Positions 26,181 to 35,463 are shown, counted from the first letter of the stretch. The stretch is DNA of 64,000 bases from Bacteroidaceae bacterium (GCA_017429525.1 JAFROT010000034.1:48697-112696); one strand, 5' to 3'. Translations and numbers: made by a program. Notes: generated from the letters alone by a model not told the origin.

Positions 26181-27854
26181 TCAGACGGGATAGTCCATGT
26201 ACTTGTAGCGCTTGATGCTCTTCTTGGGGGTCTTCTCGAACTCCTCGGGCACCATTCGGATGGCGTAGATGCGAGCATAGGACGGTACGATGTTGTTGAG
26301 CGTCTGCCGGTTCTCCTCCATCTGTGCCTCGAGCATAGCCTCTGAAAGCCCTGCTGCGTGTACCTCCTCAGGGTCGGAGTAGACAAGTCCATAGAGTTTC
26401 TCGTCCTTCTGGATGATGACACATTCGCTGACGAAGGGCAGCGATGAAAGCTTGTCCTCGATTTCCTCGGGGTAGATGTTCTGGCCGTTGGCACCGAGCA
26501 GCATGTTCTTGGATCGTCCCTTGATGAAGATGTTGCCCTCAGCATCCATCACACCGAGGTCGCCTGTGTGATACCAGCCTTCGCGATCGAGCGTGGCAGC
26601 TGTAGCCTCGTCATTCTTGTAGTAGCCGAGCATGACGTTCATACCGCGAGCGAGGATCTCGCCAGGCACGTGTTGCGGATCTCTGCTGTCTATGCGCACT
26701 TCCATGCGGGGAGCAGGCCGTCCGCAGGAACCTTGCTTGAACGATTCCCATGGCGAATAACTGATGATGGGAGCACATTCAGTGGTGCCATAGCCGACGG
26801 TGTAGTTGAAACCAATGTCGTGGAGGACGGCTTCGATATCTTGATTGAATGCGGCCCCGCCCACAATGATTTCGATGAAGTTACCTCCGAATGCAGCCTG
26901 CAGTTTGTGGCGCACTTCGGCGAGCACGCGTTCGCGCAAGATAGGGGTGTGCAAAGCTAACTTGACGATAGGCGTTTGCAGTTTCGGCAGAACAGCCTTG
27001 CGGACAATCTTCTCAATGATGAGGGGCACGGCCACGACGAGACGCGGCTTCAGGTCGGCAAAGGCGCTCAGGAGCACAGCGGGTGAGGGCGTCTTGGCCA
27101 GGAAATAAACGTGTACGCCATGCAGAAATTCATAGATGAACTCGAAGGCCATGCCGTACATATGGGCCATCGGCAGCATTGAGAGCACTTTGTCGCCAGG
27201 TCCCATCTGCGTGCCCAGTACCTCGACGGCGAAAGCGTAGTTGCTCCACAGCGCACGATAGGGAATCATTACGCCTTTGGAGTTGGATGTCGTGCCGCTG
27301 GTGTAGTTGAGCACAGCCAGTTCGTCAGGTTGGTCCTGATAGTAATTGATGTCTTTGGCGCGGAAGTTCATGGGGTACTTCTCGCCGAAGAGCCGGTTGA
27401 GGTTTTCGCGTGCATAGCAAACCTTCTCGGTGCGCCCGAGCAACAACTTGAACTCATCATTGCTGTTGCCGAAGATGCCTTCGAGCTTAGGCATCTGGTC
27501 GGCATTAAGCTTGGGCCATACTTGGTCGCCCACGAAGAGCAGCTTGGCCTCGGAGTGGTTGATGATGTCGTGAATCTGTTCGGGATGGAATTCGTGGAGA
27601 ATAGGCACAGCGACCGCGCCATAGGTGAGCGTGGCAAAAAAGGCGATGCCCCACCGTGAGCTGTTGCGCCCGCAGATGGCTACTTTGTCGCCATGCTTGA
27701 CGCCCGATGCTTCGAGGATGATGTGTAGCTTCTCGATGATGCGTGCAACATCCTTGTATTGAAACGTCTGCACACCATAGTCGCTCAGCCCGTCCTGATT
27801 CCAATATTTCTGGAGGGTTTCTTGTACGCAGAGGTTAAAACTTCTGGGTTCCAT
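26181..27854 (-). CDS. AMP-forming acyl-CoA synthetase, paralogue 1
   Basis: This 557-aa member of the ANL (acyl-CoA synthetase) superfamily activates a carboxylic acid, probably a long-chain fatty acid, to acyl-AMP and then a thioester. Motifs: P-loop NYTSGTTSNSKGVMIP, YGTTECAPIISYSPWE, GWYHTGDLGVMDAEGNIFIK and KNMLLGANGQNIYPEEIE; the C-terminal catalytic Lys is probably in KKSIKRYKYMDYPV. It ends 6 bp from the ligA stop (convergent). It is closely related to the next gene upstream, from which it is separated by 69 bp. Confidence 0.93.
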   Translation of the reverse strand: MEPRSFNLCVQETLQKYWNQDGLSDYGVQTFQYKDVARIIEKLHIILEASGVKHGDKVAICGRNSSRWGIAFFATLTYGAVAVPILHEFHPEQIHDIINHSEAKLLFVGDQVWPKLNADQMPKLEGIFGNSNDEFKLLLGRTEKVCYARENLNRLFGEKYPMNFRAKDINYYQDQPDELAVLNYTSGTTSNSKGVMIPYRALWSNYAFAVEVLGTQMGPGDKVLSMLPMAHMYGMAFEFIYEFLHGVHVYFLAKTPSPAVLLSAFADLKPRLVVAVPLIIEKIVRKAVLPKLQTPIVKLALHTPILRERVLAEVRHKLQAAFGGNFIEIIVGGAAFNQDIEAVLHDIGFNYTVGYGTTECAPIISYSPWESFKQGSCGRPAPRMEVRIDSRDPQHVPGEILARGMNVMLGYYKNDEATAATLDREGWYHTGDLGVMDAEGNIFIKGRSKNMLLGANGQNIYPEEIEDKLSSLPFVSECVIIQKDEKLYGLVYSDPEEVHAAGLSEAMLEAQMEENRQTLNNIVPSYARIYAIRMVPEEFEKTPKKSIKRYKYMDYPV

Positions 27855-27923
27855 AAAAATGATTGTTCTTTGGGACCGTTAATAGTCGTCGTTCTCTATA
27901 TCTACAAAGCTATGGTCTACTCC

Positions 27924-29615
27924 TTAGACTTCGTAATTCATATATTTGTAGCGCTTGATGCTCTTCTTGGGGGTCTTCTCAAATTCCTCGGGCACCATCT
28001 TGAGGGCTGTGAGACGGGCATATACAGGAATGATGGTATTGAGCTCCTGCAGGTTGGCGTCCATCTGACGGTTGAGGGCTTCAGCTGACAGGCCGCCCTT
28101 GCGCACTTCGTCGGGGTCGGAATAGACGAGTCCGTAGAGCTTGTCGCCCTTTTGGATGACGACGCACTCGCTGACGTAGGGCAGCGACGACAGCTTGTCC
28201 TCGATCTCTTCGGGATAGATGTTCTGTCCGTTGGCTCCGAGCAGCATGTTCTTGGAACGGCCTTTGATGAATACATTCCCTTCGGTATCAATGACGCCGA
28301 GGTCGCCTGTGTGGTACCATCCGTCCTTGTCGAGCGTGGCGGCCGTTGCCTCGTCGTTCTTGTAGTAGCCGAGCATGACGTTCATGCCGCGTGCGAGGAT
28401 TTCGCCAGGAACGTGTTGTGGGTCACGGCTGTCGATGCGCACTTCCATGCGTGGAGCTGCCTTACCGCACGAGCCCTGACGGAACTCGTTCCAAGGTGCG
28501 TAGCAGATGATGGGGGCACATTCAGTTGCGCCATAGCCGATGGTGTAGTTGAAGCCAATGCCTTTGAGGAACGTCTCGATGTCCTGATTCATGGCAGCGC
28601 CGCCGACGATGATCTCGAAGAAGTTGTCGCCGAAAGCTTTTTGCATCTTGCGGCGGATGTTCATCTTCACACGGTCGCGCAACAGGGGCGTCATCAGAGC
28701 CAGGCGAATGGCTGGCGCCTTGATCTTCGGGAAGATGGCCTTGCGCACAATCTTCTCGATGAGCAGGGGCACGGCGATGATCACCTTTGGGCGCAGGTCG
28801 GCGAAAGCCTTCAGCATGACTGTAGGCGAAGGCGTCTTACCAAGGAAGGTGACGTGAGCGCCTTTGCACATCTCGTAGAGGAATTCGAAGGCCATACCGT
28901 ACATGTGAGCGGTAGGCAGGATACTGACCACGTTGTCGCCTGCACTGACGTGGTCGTGGTAGACTTGGTTGGCGAATTCTACGTTGCTCCAGAGGGCGCG
29001 GTAGGGCAGCATGACGCCCTTGGAGTTGGATGTCGTCCCGCTGGTGTAGTTGAGCACGGCCAGTTCCTCGGGCATGTCGACGTGGTAGGTGATGTCCTTG
29101 GCGCGGAAGTTCATCGGGTAGCGTTCGCCGAAAAGCCGATTGAGGTTCTCGCGCGCGTACCTTACTTTATCCGTGCGTGCGAGCAGGATTTTGTACTCGT
29201 CGGTGCTGTTGGAGAACACGCCCTCGAGTCCTGGCATCTTCTCGGCATCAATCTTAGGCCATACCTGGTCGCCTGCGAAAAGGAGCTTGGCTCCAGAGTG
29301 GTTGACGAGGTCGTGAATCTGCTCGGGATGGAATTCGTGGAGGATTGGTACGGCTACAGCGCCGTAGGTCAGCGTTGCCAGGAAAGCGATGCCCCATCGC
29401 ACGGAGTTGCGTCCGCAGATGGCCACTTTGTCACCTTTTTGGACACCTGAGGCCTCGAGGATGATGTGGAGTTTCTCGATGATTCGGGCGACGTCTTTGT
29501 ATCGAAATGTCTGGGCGCCATAATCTGATAGCGCGTCCAGGTCCCAATGATCTTGAATGCTCTGTTGGAGCAGCAGATTGAGGCTCGGACACAGTCTATT
29601 CTGTTGATTGCTCAT
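27924..29615 (-). CDS. AMP-forming acyl-CoA synthetase, paralogue 2
   Basis: This 563-aa tandem paralogue of the 26181-27854 gene has the same motifs: NYTSGTTSNSKGVMLP, YGATECAPIICYAPWN, GWYHTGDLGVIDTEGNVFIK, KNMLLGANGQNIYPEEIE. Long stretches are identical between the two copies. The N-terminus differs (MSNQQNRLCPSLNLLLQQ), as does the substrate-side region around residues 230-330, so chain-length preference may differ. It has a consensus promoter at 29683-29714 and may drive both copies. The role is inferred to be activation of exogenous or recycled fatty acids. Confidence 0.93.
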   Translation of the reverse strand: MSNQQNRLCPSLNLLLQQSIQDHWDLDALSDYGAQTFRYKDVARIIEKLHIILEASGVQKGDKVAICGRNSVRWGIAFLATLTYGAVAVPILHEFHPEQIHDLVNHSGAKLLFAGDQVWPKIDAEKMPGLEGVFSNSTDEYKILLARTDKVRYARENLNRLFGERYPMNFRAKDITYHVDMPEELAVLNYTSGTTSNSKGVMLPYRALWSNVEFANQVYHDHVSAGDNVVSILPTAHMYGMAFEFLYEMCKGAHVTFLGKTPSPTVMLKAFADLRPKVIIAVPLLIEKIVRKAIFPKIKAPAIRLALMTPLLRDRVKMNIRRKMQKAFGDNFFEIIVGGAAMNQDIETFLKGIGFNYTIGYGATECAPIICYAPWNEFRQGSCGKAAPRMEVRIDSRDPQHVPGEILARGMNVMLGYYKNDEATAATLDKDGWYHTGDLGVIDTEGNVFIKGRSKNMLLGANGQNIYPEEIEDKLSSLPYVSECVVIQKGDKLYGLVYSDPDEVRKGGLSAEALNRQMDANLQELNTIIPVYARLTALKMVPEEFEKTPKKSIKRYKYMNYEV

Positions 29616-29682
29616 TTGTTATCTTGTGTTAAAAATGTAGTTATCGGGGCGCATTTCTTGCACACTTCCCCATTTCAGTGTG

Positions 29683-29714
29683 CAAAGGTAGCTCGTTTTT
29701 TGCACACTTACAAA
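29683..29714 (-). promoter_or_regulatory. Promoter of the acyl-CoA synthetase pair
   Basis: On the minus strand, TTTG (29711-29714), 20 nt, then TACCTTTG (29683-29690). The leader is about 60 nt. Confidence 0.75.
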
Positions 29715-29724
29715 TAAATTGAGC

Positions 29725-29759
29725 AAAAAAAAGCACCTGCAAGGACATTTGCAAGTGCT
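29725..29759 (-). terminator. Terminator after the yggS-like gene
   Basis: An 11-bp stem with one mismatch (29732-29742 with 29749-29759) is followed on the minus strand by eight T. It ends transcription from the PLP-protein gene. Confidence 0.75.
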
Positions 29760-29871
29760 GGTGGACAGATTGAACAAAGTAGTCGTAAAATCGGTCAATC
29801 AGATGTGGAGAAAAGGTACAATAACGATAGCCATCGGACGAATTTGAAGATTCGGCTGACGTCTTAAGTCG

Positions 29872-30561
29872 TTAGTACTGTCGTTGTCCGAATATTTGCG
29901 TGCCGATGCGGATGAGAGTTGAACCTTCGTCGATGGCGATATGCCAATCGTCGGACATTCCCATCGACAGCTCGTTGAATGCTGATGTAGGATCTGAGGC
30001 GAAGAATCGTTGGTGAGCTTGCTCAAAGAATTGCCGTGCCCGGTGGAAATCATGGCGAATGCGGGCGGTGTCGTCGGTGTTGGTGGCCATAGCCATCGCG
30101 CCAGCCAGTTGGATGCCGCTGAGCTGTTGCCAAGCCCCACTGTCCAGGTAGGCCATTGCCTCGTCGGGCGTGAAGCCGAACTTGGTCTCTTCTTCGGCCA
30201 CATGCAGTTGCAGCAGGCAGCGGATAGTGCGTCCTGCCTTCAGCGCTTGCTTGTTGATCTCGGCCAACAAGTGAGGCGAGTCGACCGCGTGGATGAGTTC
30301 GATGTAAGAGGCGATATACTTCACCTTATTCGTCTGCAAGTGTCCGATGAAATGCCACTCGAGTGGAGTCGCAGCGGTTGCTAGGTCGGCAAGCTCTGCA
30401 TGCTTGCGCTGGATCTCCTGGGCGTGACTCTCGCCGAAGAGGCGTTGTCCGGCAGCGAACGCCTCACGGATGGCATCAGATGGGTGGAACTTGGAGACGG
30501 CTACCAGGCGTACGCCGTCGGGCAGTGCTTCGGTGATGCGGTGAATCTCTTCTGCAATCAT
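29872..30561 (-). CDS. YggS/PLPBP family pyridoxal-phosphate protein
   Basis: This 229-aa cytoplasmic protein maintains pyridoxal-phosphate and amino-acid homeostasis in the bacteria where it has been studied. It has the single alanine-racemase-like barrel with the PLP Lys24 in LVAVSKFHP, plus EWHFIGHLQTNKVKY, and the phosphate-binding ELSMGMSDDWHIAIDEGSTL and IRIGTQIFG. The length is normal. It is read in the same direction as the DUF4494 gene 217 bp upstream, a neighbourhood often seen in Bacteroidales, with a 22-bp repeat array in between. Confidence 0.95.
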   Translation of the reverse strand: MIAEEIHRITEALPDGVRLVAVSKFHPSDAIREAFAAGQRLFGESHAQEIQRKHAELADLATAATPLEWHFIGHLQTNKVKYIASYIELIHAVDSPHLLAEINKQALKAGRTIRCLLQLHVAEEETKFGFTPDEAMAYLDSGAWQQLSGIQLAGAMAMATNTDDTARIRHDFHRARQFFEQAHQRFFASDPTSAFNELSMGMSDDWHIAIDEGSTLIRIGTQIFGQRQY

Positions 30562-30597
30562 TGTGAAACAATAGGATAGAGGCTAAACAATCAAGTG

Positions 30598-30740
30598 GAC
30601 GTGAGCCTTTACACATATAGACGTGAGAGGCTTTACGAATAGACGTGTGAGCCTTCACATATAGACGTGAGAGGCTTCACGAATGGACGTGTGAGCCTTC
30701 ACATATAGACGTGAGAGGCTTCACGAATGGACGTGTGCAG
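30598..30740 (-). repeat. 22-bp tandem repeats, locus C (6.5 units)
   Basis: Units alternate between GACGTGTGAGCCTTCACATA-type and GACGTGAGAGGCTTCACGAA-type, giving a 44-bp higher-order period; the later units are nearly identical. Read on the minus strand they match the family at 57410-57497 (CACGTCCATTCG core). They lie between the DUF4494 and yggS-like genes. Confidence 0.9.
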
Positions 30741-30778
30741 GAGCTCGACGACTGATGGGGGAGGGCAGCAAGCAGGTC

Positions 30779-31231
30779 TTACTTCTCCTCCTCTTTCTTC
30801 ACGTAGTGGAAGACGTCCATGATGGCGGTCTCGGTGATGCTGACGATGACCCAGTCGCCCAGCGTACCTTCCATGCAGCGGTCCAGGTTCTTGACGGCGT
30901 CGCGGAAGTCAGTTGCCTGTACGAGGATGAGCTGGTTCGTGCGTTTCTCCATGCCCGAGGTCTCGTCAAGGGTGATGTAAGCCACCTTAGCCTTGAACCA
31001 GCGGTCGGCTGCCGCATCTTGGCTCTCGAAGAGGTCCGACAGGCGTGCGCGCTTGATATCAGTAACGGTGAATTCGCCGCTGATGTAGGGCGTCATCTCC
31101 TCTATAAAGCGTCGTTCTGCCTCGGTAAAGCTGAGGGCATCGACCATGTAGGTTTCCGTGACTTTCTTCAGGAGTCCTGTTTCCATCGTCTTGTCGAAAC
31201 GGACTTTACATTCAAACCATTCGTTATTCAT
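30779..31231 (-). CDS. DUF4494 protein
   Basis: This 150-aa soluble protein begins MNNEWFECKVRFDKTMETGL and matches DUF4494 proteins, which are widespread in Bacteroidetes and have no known function. It has no signal peptide or membrane segment and an acidic-basic tail (KKEEEK). A TAACTTTG box lies on the minus strand at 31306-31313. It is probably expressed with, or just ahead of, the yggS-like gene. Confidence 0.85.
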   Translation of the reverse strand: MNNEWFECKVRFDKTMETGLLKKVTETYMVDALSFTEAERRFIEEMTPYISGEFTVTDIKRARLSDLFESQDAAADRWFKAKVAYITLDETSGMEKRTNQLILVQATDFRDAVKNLDRCMEGTLGDWVIVSITETAIMDVFHYVKKEEEK

Positions 31232-31408
31232 TTTCTTTTTATTATATTGTCTGTTTTATAAGTTTGGTAACTGCTTTTTGGTGGTGCGTACTGAATTTGC
31301 GGGTGCAAAGTTAAGCAATATTCTTGGAGAAAGGGGCGTTTTATGATGAAAAAAGCGCGGTTCGCAGAATATTTCTTCGTTCGTGCAGGTTGGTGAAGAT
31401 TTGTTTTG

Positions 31409-31416
31409 TATCTTTG
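31409..31416 (+). promoter_or_regulatory. -7 box of the second LytS-type kinase
   Basis: An exact TATCTTTG with no -33 consensus at proper spacing. It starts transcription near 31422, which rules out the in-frame start at 31383 and supports the ATG at 31464. Confidence 0.6.
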
Positions 31417-31463
31417 CACGGCAATTATACAGAATCGTAATCCGGGTAAATTCATTCCTGCTT

Positions 31464-32711
31464 ATGAATCAGAAGCGGTCCTTCACCGAGGAATCCATCT
31501 ATTTGCTGGTATGGCTATTGCTGGCCATATCTCCGCTGTTGGTGTCGTGGCTGCAGGTCGTCGCTGATATTGACAGTGCGATTAATTGGGCTGCCATTTT
31601 CAAGGCTTGGCAGCAGATGATTCCGTTCCTGATTGTCTTTGTGCTTCACAATTGGTTGTTGGCGCCGCTGTTGGTCTATCGTCGTAGGCCTTACCTCTAT
31701 TTCACCTTCACAGGCTTGATTTTCGTTCTCTTTGTCTGCTACGAGTGTGCCAACCGCCCTAAGCATCCGCATCTCCATGGGGGGCCTCGTCATGAGCAGT
31801 TTGAGGGGCATAGTCAGAGGCCGTACGGTGCTCCTCCCCGTGAGGGCGATAAGCGTCAGCATGCAAGGCCCCATCGGAATGAGCATGGTGCTGCACGCGA
31901 GGCTACACCTGAGTTGGATGGAAAAGTCTGGAAGCCGATAAGGCCAGTCACGCAGCCACCTCCCGTCATCGGTCAGCACGATTTCATCTCGGCCATCATC
32001 CTTTTGTTGATCTTGGCCCTCAACCTGAGCGTGAAGTATTATTTCAGGCACAGGGCTGAGGTGCAGCGCTTCGAGTCGCTTGAGAAAGAACGGATACGGC
32101 AACAGTTGGCCTATCTGCGCTATCAGGTGAACCCGCACTTTTTCATGAACACGCTCAATACGATTCACGCGCTCGTCGATGTCGACCCCGAGCGGGCGCA
32201 GTCGTCCATCGTGGTGCTGTCGAGGTTGATGCGCTATGCGCTCTATGAGGGCGACCATGACTTTGTGGCAGTGCAGCGAGAAGTTGATTTCTTGCGCAAT
32301 TATGTCGAACTGATGCGCATTCGTTGTACCGACAATGTCGACATACGGTTCGACGTCAATCTGTCGCAGCCTACAGCGCTGATGCCGCCGCTCTTGTTGG
32401 CCAGTTTTATAGAGAACGCGTTCAAATATGGTATCAGTTCCCAGCGGCCATCCTTCATTCATTCCAGTATCGACACTACCGAGGAGCGCCTGACTTTCAA
32501 TTGCAGCAACAGCAATCATCAACATTCGCTGGACATCGACGAGGAACGTGAAGGCGGTGTCGGTCTGCGCAACGTGCGTCAGCGGCTGGAACTGCTGTTC
32601 CCCAACGACTACCGCCTCGATATCGATGAGGGACGAGACGTTTACAGCTTGCTTTTGCAGATACCCCTTCGCCAAGTTGCCGACCTCGACAAGTTCAAGT
32701 TCGTGCATTAG
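31464..32711 (+). CDS. LytS-type sensor histidine kinase with His-rich periplasmic loop
   Basis: This 415-aa kinase has four predicted membrane segments (about 12-34, 51-71, 78-95, 174-192). Between the third and fourth is a ~75-residue loop, predicted periplasmic, rich in His, Arg and Pro (KHPHLHGGPRHEQFEGH; then RQHARPHRNEHG). The His_kinase core has YQVNPHFFMNTLNTIHAL with His225, and LLLASFIENAFKYG is the ATP-site N-box. The loop could bind metal ions; that is inference. Start chosen after the TATCTTTG box. The LytTR regulator follows after 62 bp. Confidence 0.92.
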   Translation: MNQKRSFTEESIYLLVWLLLAISPLLVSWLQVVADIDSAINWAAIFKAWQQMIPFLIVFVLHNWLLAPLLVYRRRPYLYFTFTGLIFVLFVCYECANRPKHPHLHGGPRHEQFEGHSQRPYGAPPREGDKRQHARPHRNEHGAAREATPELDGKVWKPIRPVTQPPPVIGQHDFISAIILLLILALNLSVKYYFRHRAEVQRFESLEKERIRQQLAYLRYQVNPHFFMNTLNTIHALVDVDPERAQSSIVVLSRLMRYALYEGDHDFVAVQREVDFLRNYVELMRIRCTDNVDIRFDVNLSQPTALMPPLLLASFIENAFKYGISSQRPSFIHSSIDTTEERLTFNCSNSNHQHSLDIDEEREGGVGLRNVRQRLELLFPNDYRLDIDEGRDVYSLLLQIPLRQVADLDKFKFVH

Positions 32712-32773
32712 CGAGCGCCACGCCTCACTCTCAAAAAATAACATCAATACGTCATTCCTTACTATCACTTCCT

Positions 32774-33556
32774 ATGATCCGCGTAATAGCCATCGACGAC
32801 GAACCGCTTGCCCTCAGGCAAATAGTCAATTACATCAATCGTGTGCCGCAGCTGACGTTGGTGGCTGAGTGCCAGAGCGCAGTCGAGGCTGCCGGCGTGC
32901 TCCATCGCGAAGAAATCGATGCCATCTTTTGTGACATCAACATGCCTGACCTCAATGGTATGGAGTTCGTCCGTCTGTTGCAGCGGTCAGACGTTCCTGC
33001 CTCGACTATGCCTTTGGTTGTCTTCACGACGGCCTACTCGGAGTATGCCCTCGATGGCTTTCAGGTGGCCGCTGTCGACTATCTGCTAAAACCTTTTGGT
33101 TTCAACGATTTCCGCCGTGCCGCCGACCGCATCGTCCAGCGCCACGAAGAGCACACAGCCATGAAGACGATTCTCTCGTCCGAGCCGAAGACCGAGAGGG
33201 ATAATGCCCTACCTTCGCGTTCACGCGTGGGTGATACCTTATATATTCGTGCCGACCATCGCACGCATGCCGTTGCGTTTCACGATGTCCGCTACGTACA
33301 GGCCATGGGCGAGTATCTGCGCATTTACGTCGACAGCGCCTCGCGTCCGTTGATGACCCTTTTCTCGATGAAGCGTATGGAGGAGACACTTCCTCCCGAC
33401 CGCTTTATGCGGATTCACCGCTCCTACATCATCAGCCTCGATCGCATCGCGCAGGTGGCACGCGGACGTGTCATTCTCAACGATAGCACCGAACTGCCGA
33501 TAGGAGACAATTATCGAGCCGCCTTCGAGGAATGGTTATCTGCGCGCATGGCGTAG
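32774..33556 (+). CDS. LytTR-family response regulator
   Basis: This 260-aa regulator is partner of the kinase at 31464. The receiver domain has acidic residues IAIDDE, Asp54 in IFCDINMPDLNGMEF, and the Lys in YLLKPFGF. The linker (about 125-155) is charged. The LytTR domain has DRFMRIHRSYIISLDRI. It is distinct in sequence from the regulator at 2406. Target promoters are not evident in the window. Confidence 0.93.
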   Translation: MIRVIAIDDEPLALRQIVNYINRVPQLTLVAECQSAVEAAGVLHREEIDAIFCDINMPDLNGMEFVRLLQRSDVPASTMPLVVFTTAYSEYALDGFQVAAVDYLLKPFGFNDFRRAADRIVQRHEEHTAMKTILSSEPKTERDNALPSRSRVGDTLYIRADHRTHAVAFHDVRYVQAMGEYLRIYVDSASRPLMTLFSMKRMEETLPPDRFMRIHRSYIISLDRIAQVARGRVILNDSTELPIGDNYRAAFEEWLSARMA

Positions 33557-33633
33557 AGAGAAACTATTTTGTCCAACTTCGACATTATTTCCTTTTATTT
33601 CCCTCTTTCTTTTTCACTATTAATTTTTTTCTC

Positions 33634-33641
33634 TATCTTTG
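33634..33641 (+). promoter_or_regulatory. -7 box abutting the 5'-nucleotidase start
   Basis: TATCTTTG ends only 4 nt before the ATG at 33646, so the transcript start would fall on or next to the start codon (leaderless mRNA). Confidence 0.5.
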
Positions 33642-33645
33642 CGCC

Positions 33646-35463
33646 ATGAAACCTGCAAAATATCTGTTTGCAGCCGCTGTGGCTGCTATTGTCGTGATGT
33701 TTTCTGCATGCCAATCCTCTGTCTGTGAGACCGTTCATCTGCGAATCCTTCATACCAGCGATGTCCACGGACATGTGCTCGACTCGTTGCCGCGCATCGC
33801 AGCCTATGCCGAGGTCTGCCGGCGTCAGCTGGGACGTGAAGCCGTTGTCATGACTGATGGTGGCGATGTCCTTCAGGGGCATCCGTGTGCCTACTACTAT
33901 AACTTCATCGACACCGCCTCGGCGCATATCGTGGCAGCCACCATGAACCGCGTTGGCTATGACGTGGCAGCGATTGGCAATCACGACATCGAAGCCGGCC
34001 ATCCCGTCTTCGACCGCTGGGTACGCACCTGCGACTTCCCCGTCCTCGGGGCTAACGTTATCGACCAGCAGACGGGCGAGCCCTATCTTGAGCCTTACTT
34101 CGTCCTTGAGCGCGAGGGTGTGCGCATGGCCATTCTGGGTCTGCTTACGCCTGCCATCCCCAATTGGGTGCCGCAGAACCTGTGGACGGGCTTGCGCTTC
34201 GACGACATGGTCGCGACAGCCCGCAAATGGGTCCCTCTCATTCAACAGCGTGAGCACCCCGACCTCATCGTCGGCCTGTTCCATTCTGGCATTGACGAGA
34301 ACGGTGGCATTCAGACCGACGACTACTGCGAGAACGAATCGCGGCTCGTGGCGCAGCAAGTGCAGGGCTTCGACCTCATCCTCTATGGCCACGACCATCG
34401 CCGACATTCAGAGTACATCCCTACGCCCAGCGGTGATTCCATCCTCTGCATCGGTCCCACGAGCACTGGCGCCTGCCTTTGTCAGGTTGACATCAGCGTG
34501 CAGAAAGACCGATGGGGTAGGGTGGTGAGTCGCGAGCTGAAGGGCAAACTCTTAAATGCTAAGGAGATGGACGATTCCATCGCCAACTTTCTTGCTACTG
34601 CCGACACGTCTGTCGCCGCTGGCTTCCTAACTCCCTTTTCACCCGAGTCTTGGTTCCCTGAGGCACGCGCAGCCGTCGAGGCTTACATGCACGAGGACGT
34701 AGGCACGTTTGCCACCACCGTCCACGAGCGCGATGCGTTCTTCGGGCCTTCGGCTTTCATTGACCTCATCCACGACCTGCAGCTCGAACTCAGTGAGGGC
34801 GCACAGATTTCCTTTGCCGCTCCTCTCTCCTTCGACGCCACGATTAAGGCTGGCATGACTCACGTCACTGACATGTTCGCCCTCTACAAGTATGAGAACT
34901 TTCTCTACACCATGCGCCTGACGGGGCGTGAGATCCGCGATTTCCTCGAGATGAGCTACGACCTCTGGTGCAACACTATGACTTCGCCCGACGATCATAT
35001 CATGCTCATGGACAGTGTCCTTGATGGCGGTAAGCGCCTCGGCTTGAAGAATATGGCCTTCAACTTCGATTCCGCTGCCGGCATTCGTTATACCGTTGAT
35101 GCTTCCAAGCCCGATGGACAGAAGGTGACCATTCTCTCGATGGAGGATGGCACGCCTTTCGACTTCGATAAGGACTACCTCGTCGCCATCAACAGCTACC
35201 GTGGTAATGGCGGTGGTCAGTTGCTGACACAGGGCGCTGGCATACCCTTGGCCCAGCTCCCCAGTCGCATCGTCGCTTCGACCGACCACGACCTGCGCTA
35301 TCACCTCATTGAGATAATCCGCCGCAAGGGGCAGGTCGTCCCTCGCGTGCGCGACAACTGGCGCTTCATCCCCGATGCCTGGGCGCCTGCAGCCATAGCT
35401 CGCGACCGTGCCATCCTCTTCCCCAAAAGAGGTGAAGGCGTGGTTGTGTTGAGCGGAAAGTGA
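33646..35463 (+). CDS. 5'-nucleotidase / metallophosphatase lipoprotein (UshA-like)
   Basis: This 605-aa protein has a lipoprotein signal peptide (VAAIVVMFSAC). The N-terminal metallophosphatase domain carries the two-metal motifs LRILHTSDVHGHV, VMTDGGDVLQGH, AAIGNHDIEAGH, GLFHSGIDENGG and LILYGHDHRRH. The C-terminal 5'-nucleotidase domain binds the nucleotide (ISFAAPLSFDATIKAG, YKYENFLYTMRLTGREIRDF, INSYRGNGGGQLL). It probably hydrolyses nucleotides or 2',3'-cyclic nucleotides at the cell surface or in the periplasm. The ATG at 33646 gives the signal peptide; the frame upstream runs into the preceding regulator gene. Confidence 0.94.
   Translation: MKPAKYLFAAAVAAIVVMFSACQSSVCETVHLRILHTSDVHGHVLDSLPRIAAYAEVCRRQLGREAVVMTDGGDVLQGHPCAYYYNFIDTASAHIVAATMNRVGYDVAAIGNHDIEAGHPVFDRWVRTCDFPVLGANVIDQQTGEPYLEPYFVLEREGVRMAILGLLTPAIPNWVPQNLWTGLRFDDMVATARKWVPLIQQREHPDLIVGLFHSGIDENGGIQTDDYCENESRLVAQQVQGFDLILYGHDHRRHSEYIPTPSGDSILCIGPTSTGACLCQVDISVQKDRWGRVVSRELKGKLLNAKEMDDSIANFLATADTSVAAGFLTPFSPESWFPEARAAVEAYMHEDVGTFATTVHERDAFFGPSAFIDLIHDLQLELSEGAQISFAAPLSFDATIKAGMTHVTDMFALYKYENFLYTMRLTGREIRDFLEMSYDLWCNTMTSPDDHIMLMDSVLDGGKRLGLKNMAFNFDSAAGIRYTVDASKPDGQKVTILSMEDGTPFDFDKDYLVAINSYRGNGGGQLLTQGAGIPLAQLPSRIVASTDHDLRYHLIEIIRRKGQVVPRVRDNWRFIPDAWAPAAIARDRAILFPKRGEGVVVLSGK

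Noticed and set aside
31515-32768. 417-codon frame antisense to the second histidine kinase
   Set aside because: The kinase frame has all family motifs; the antisense product resembles nothing known.
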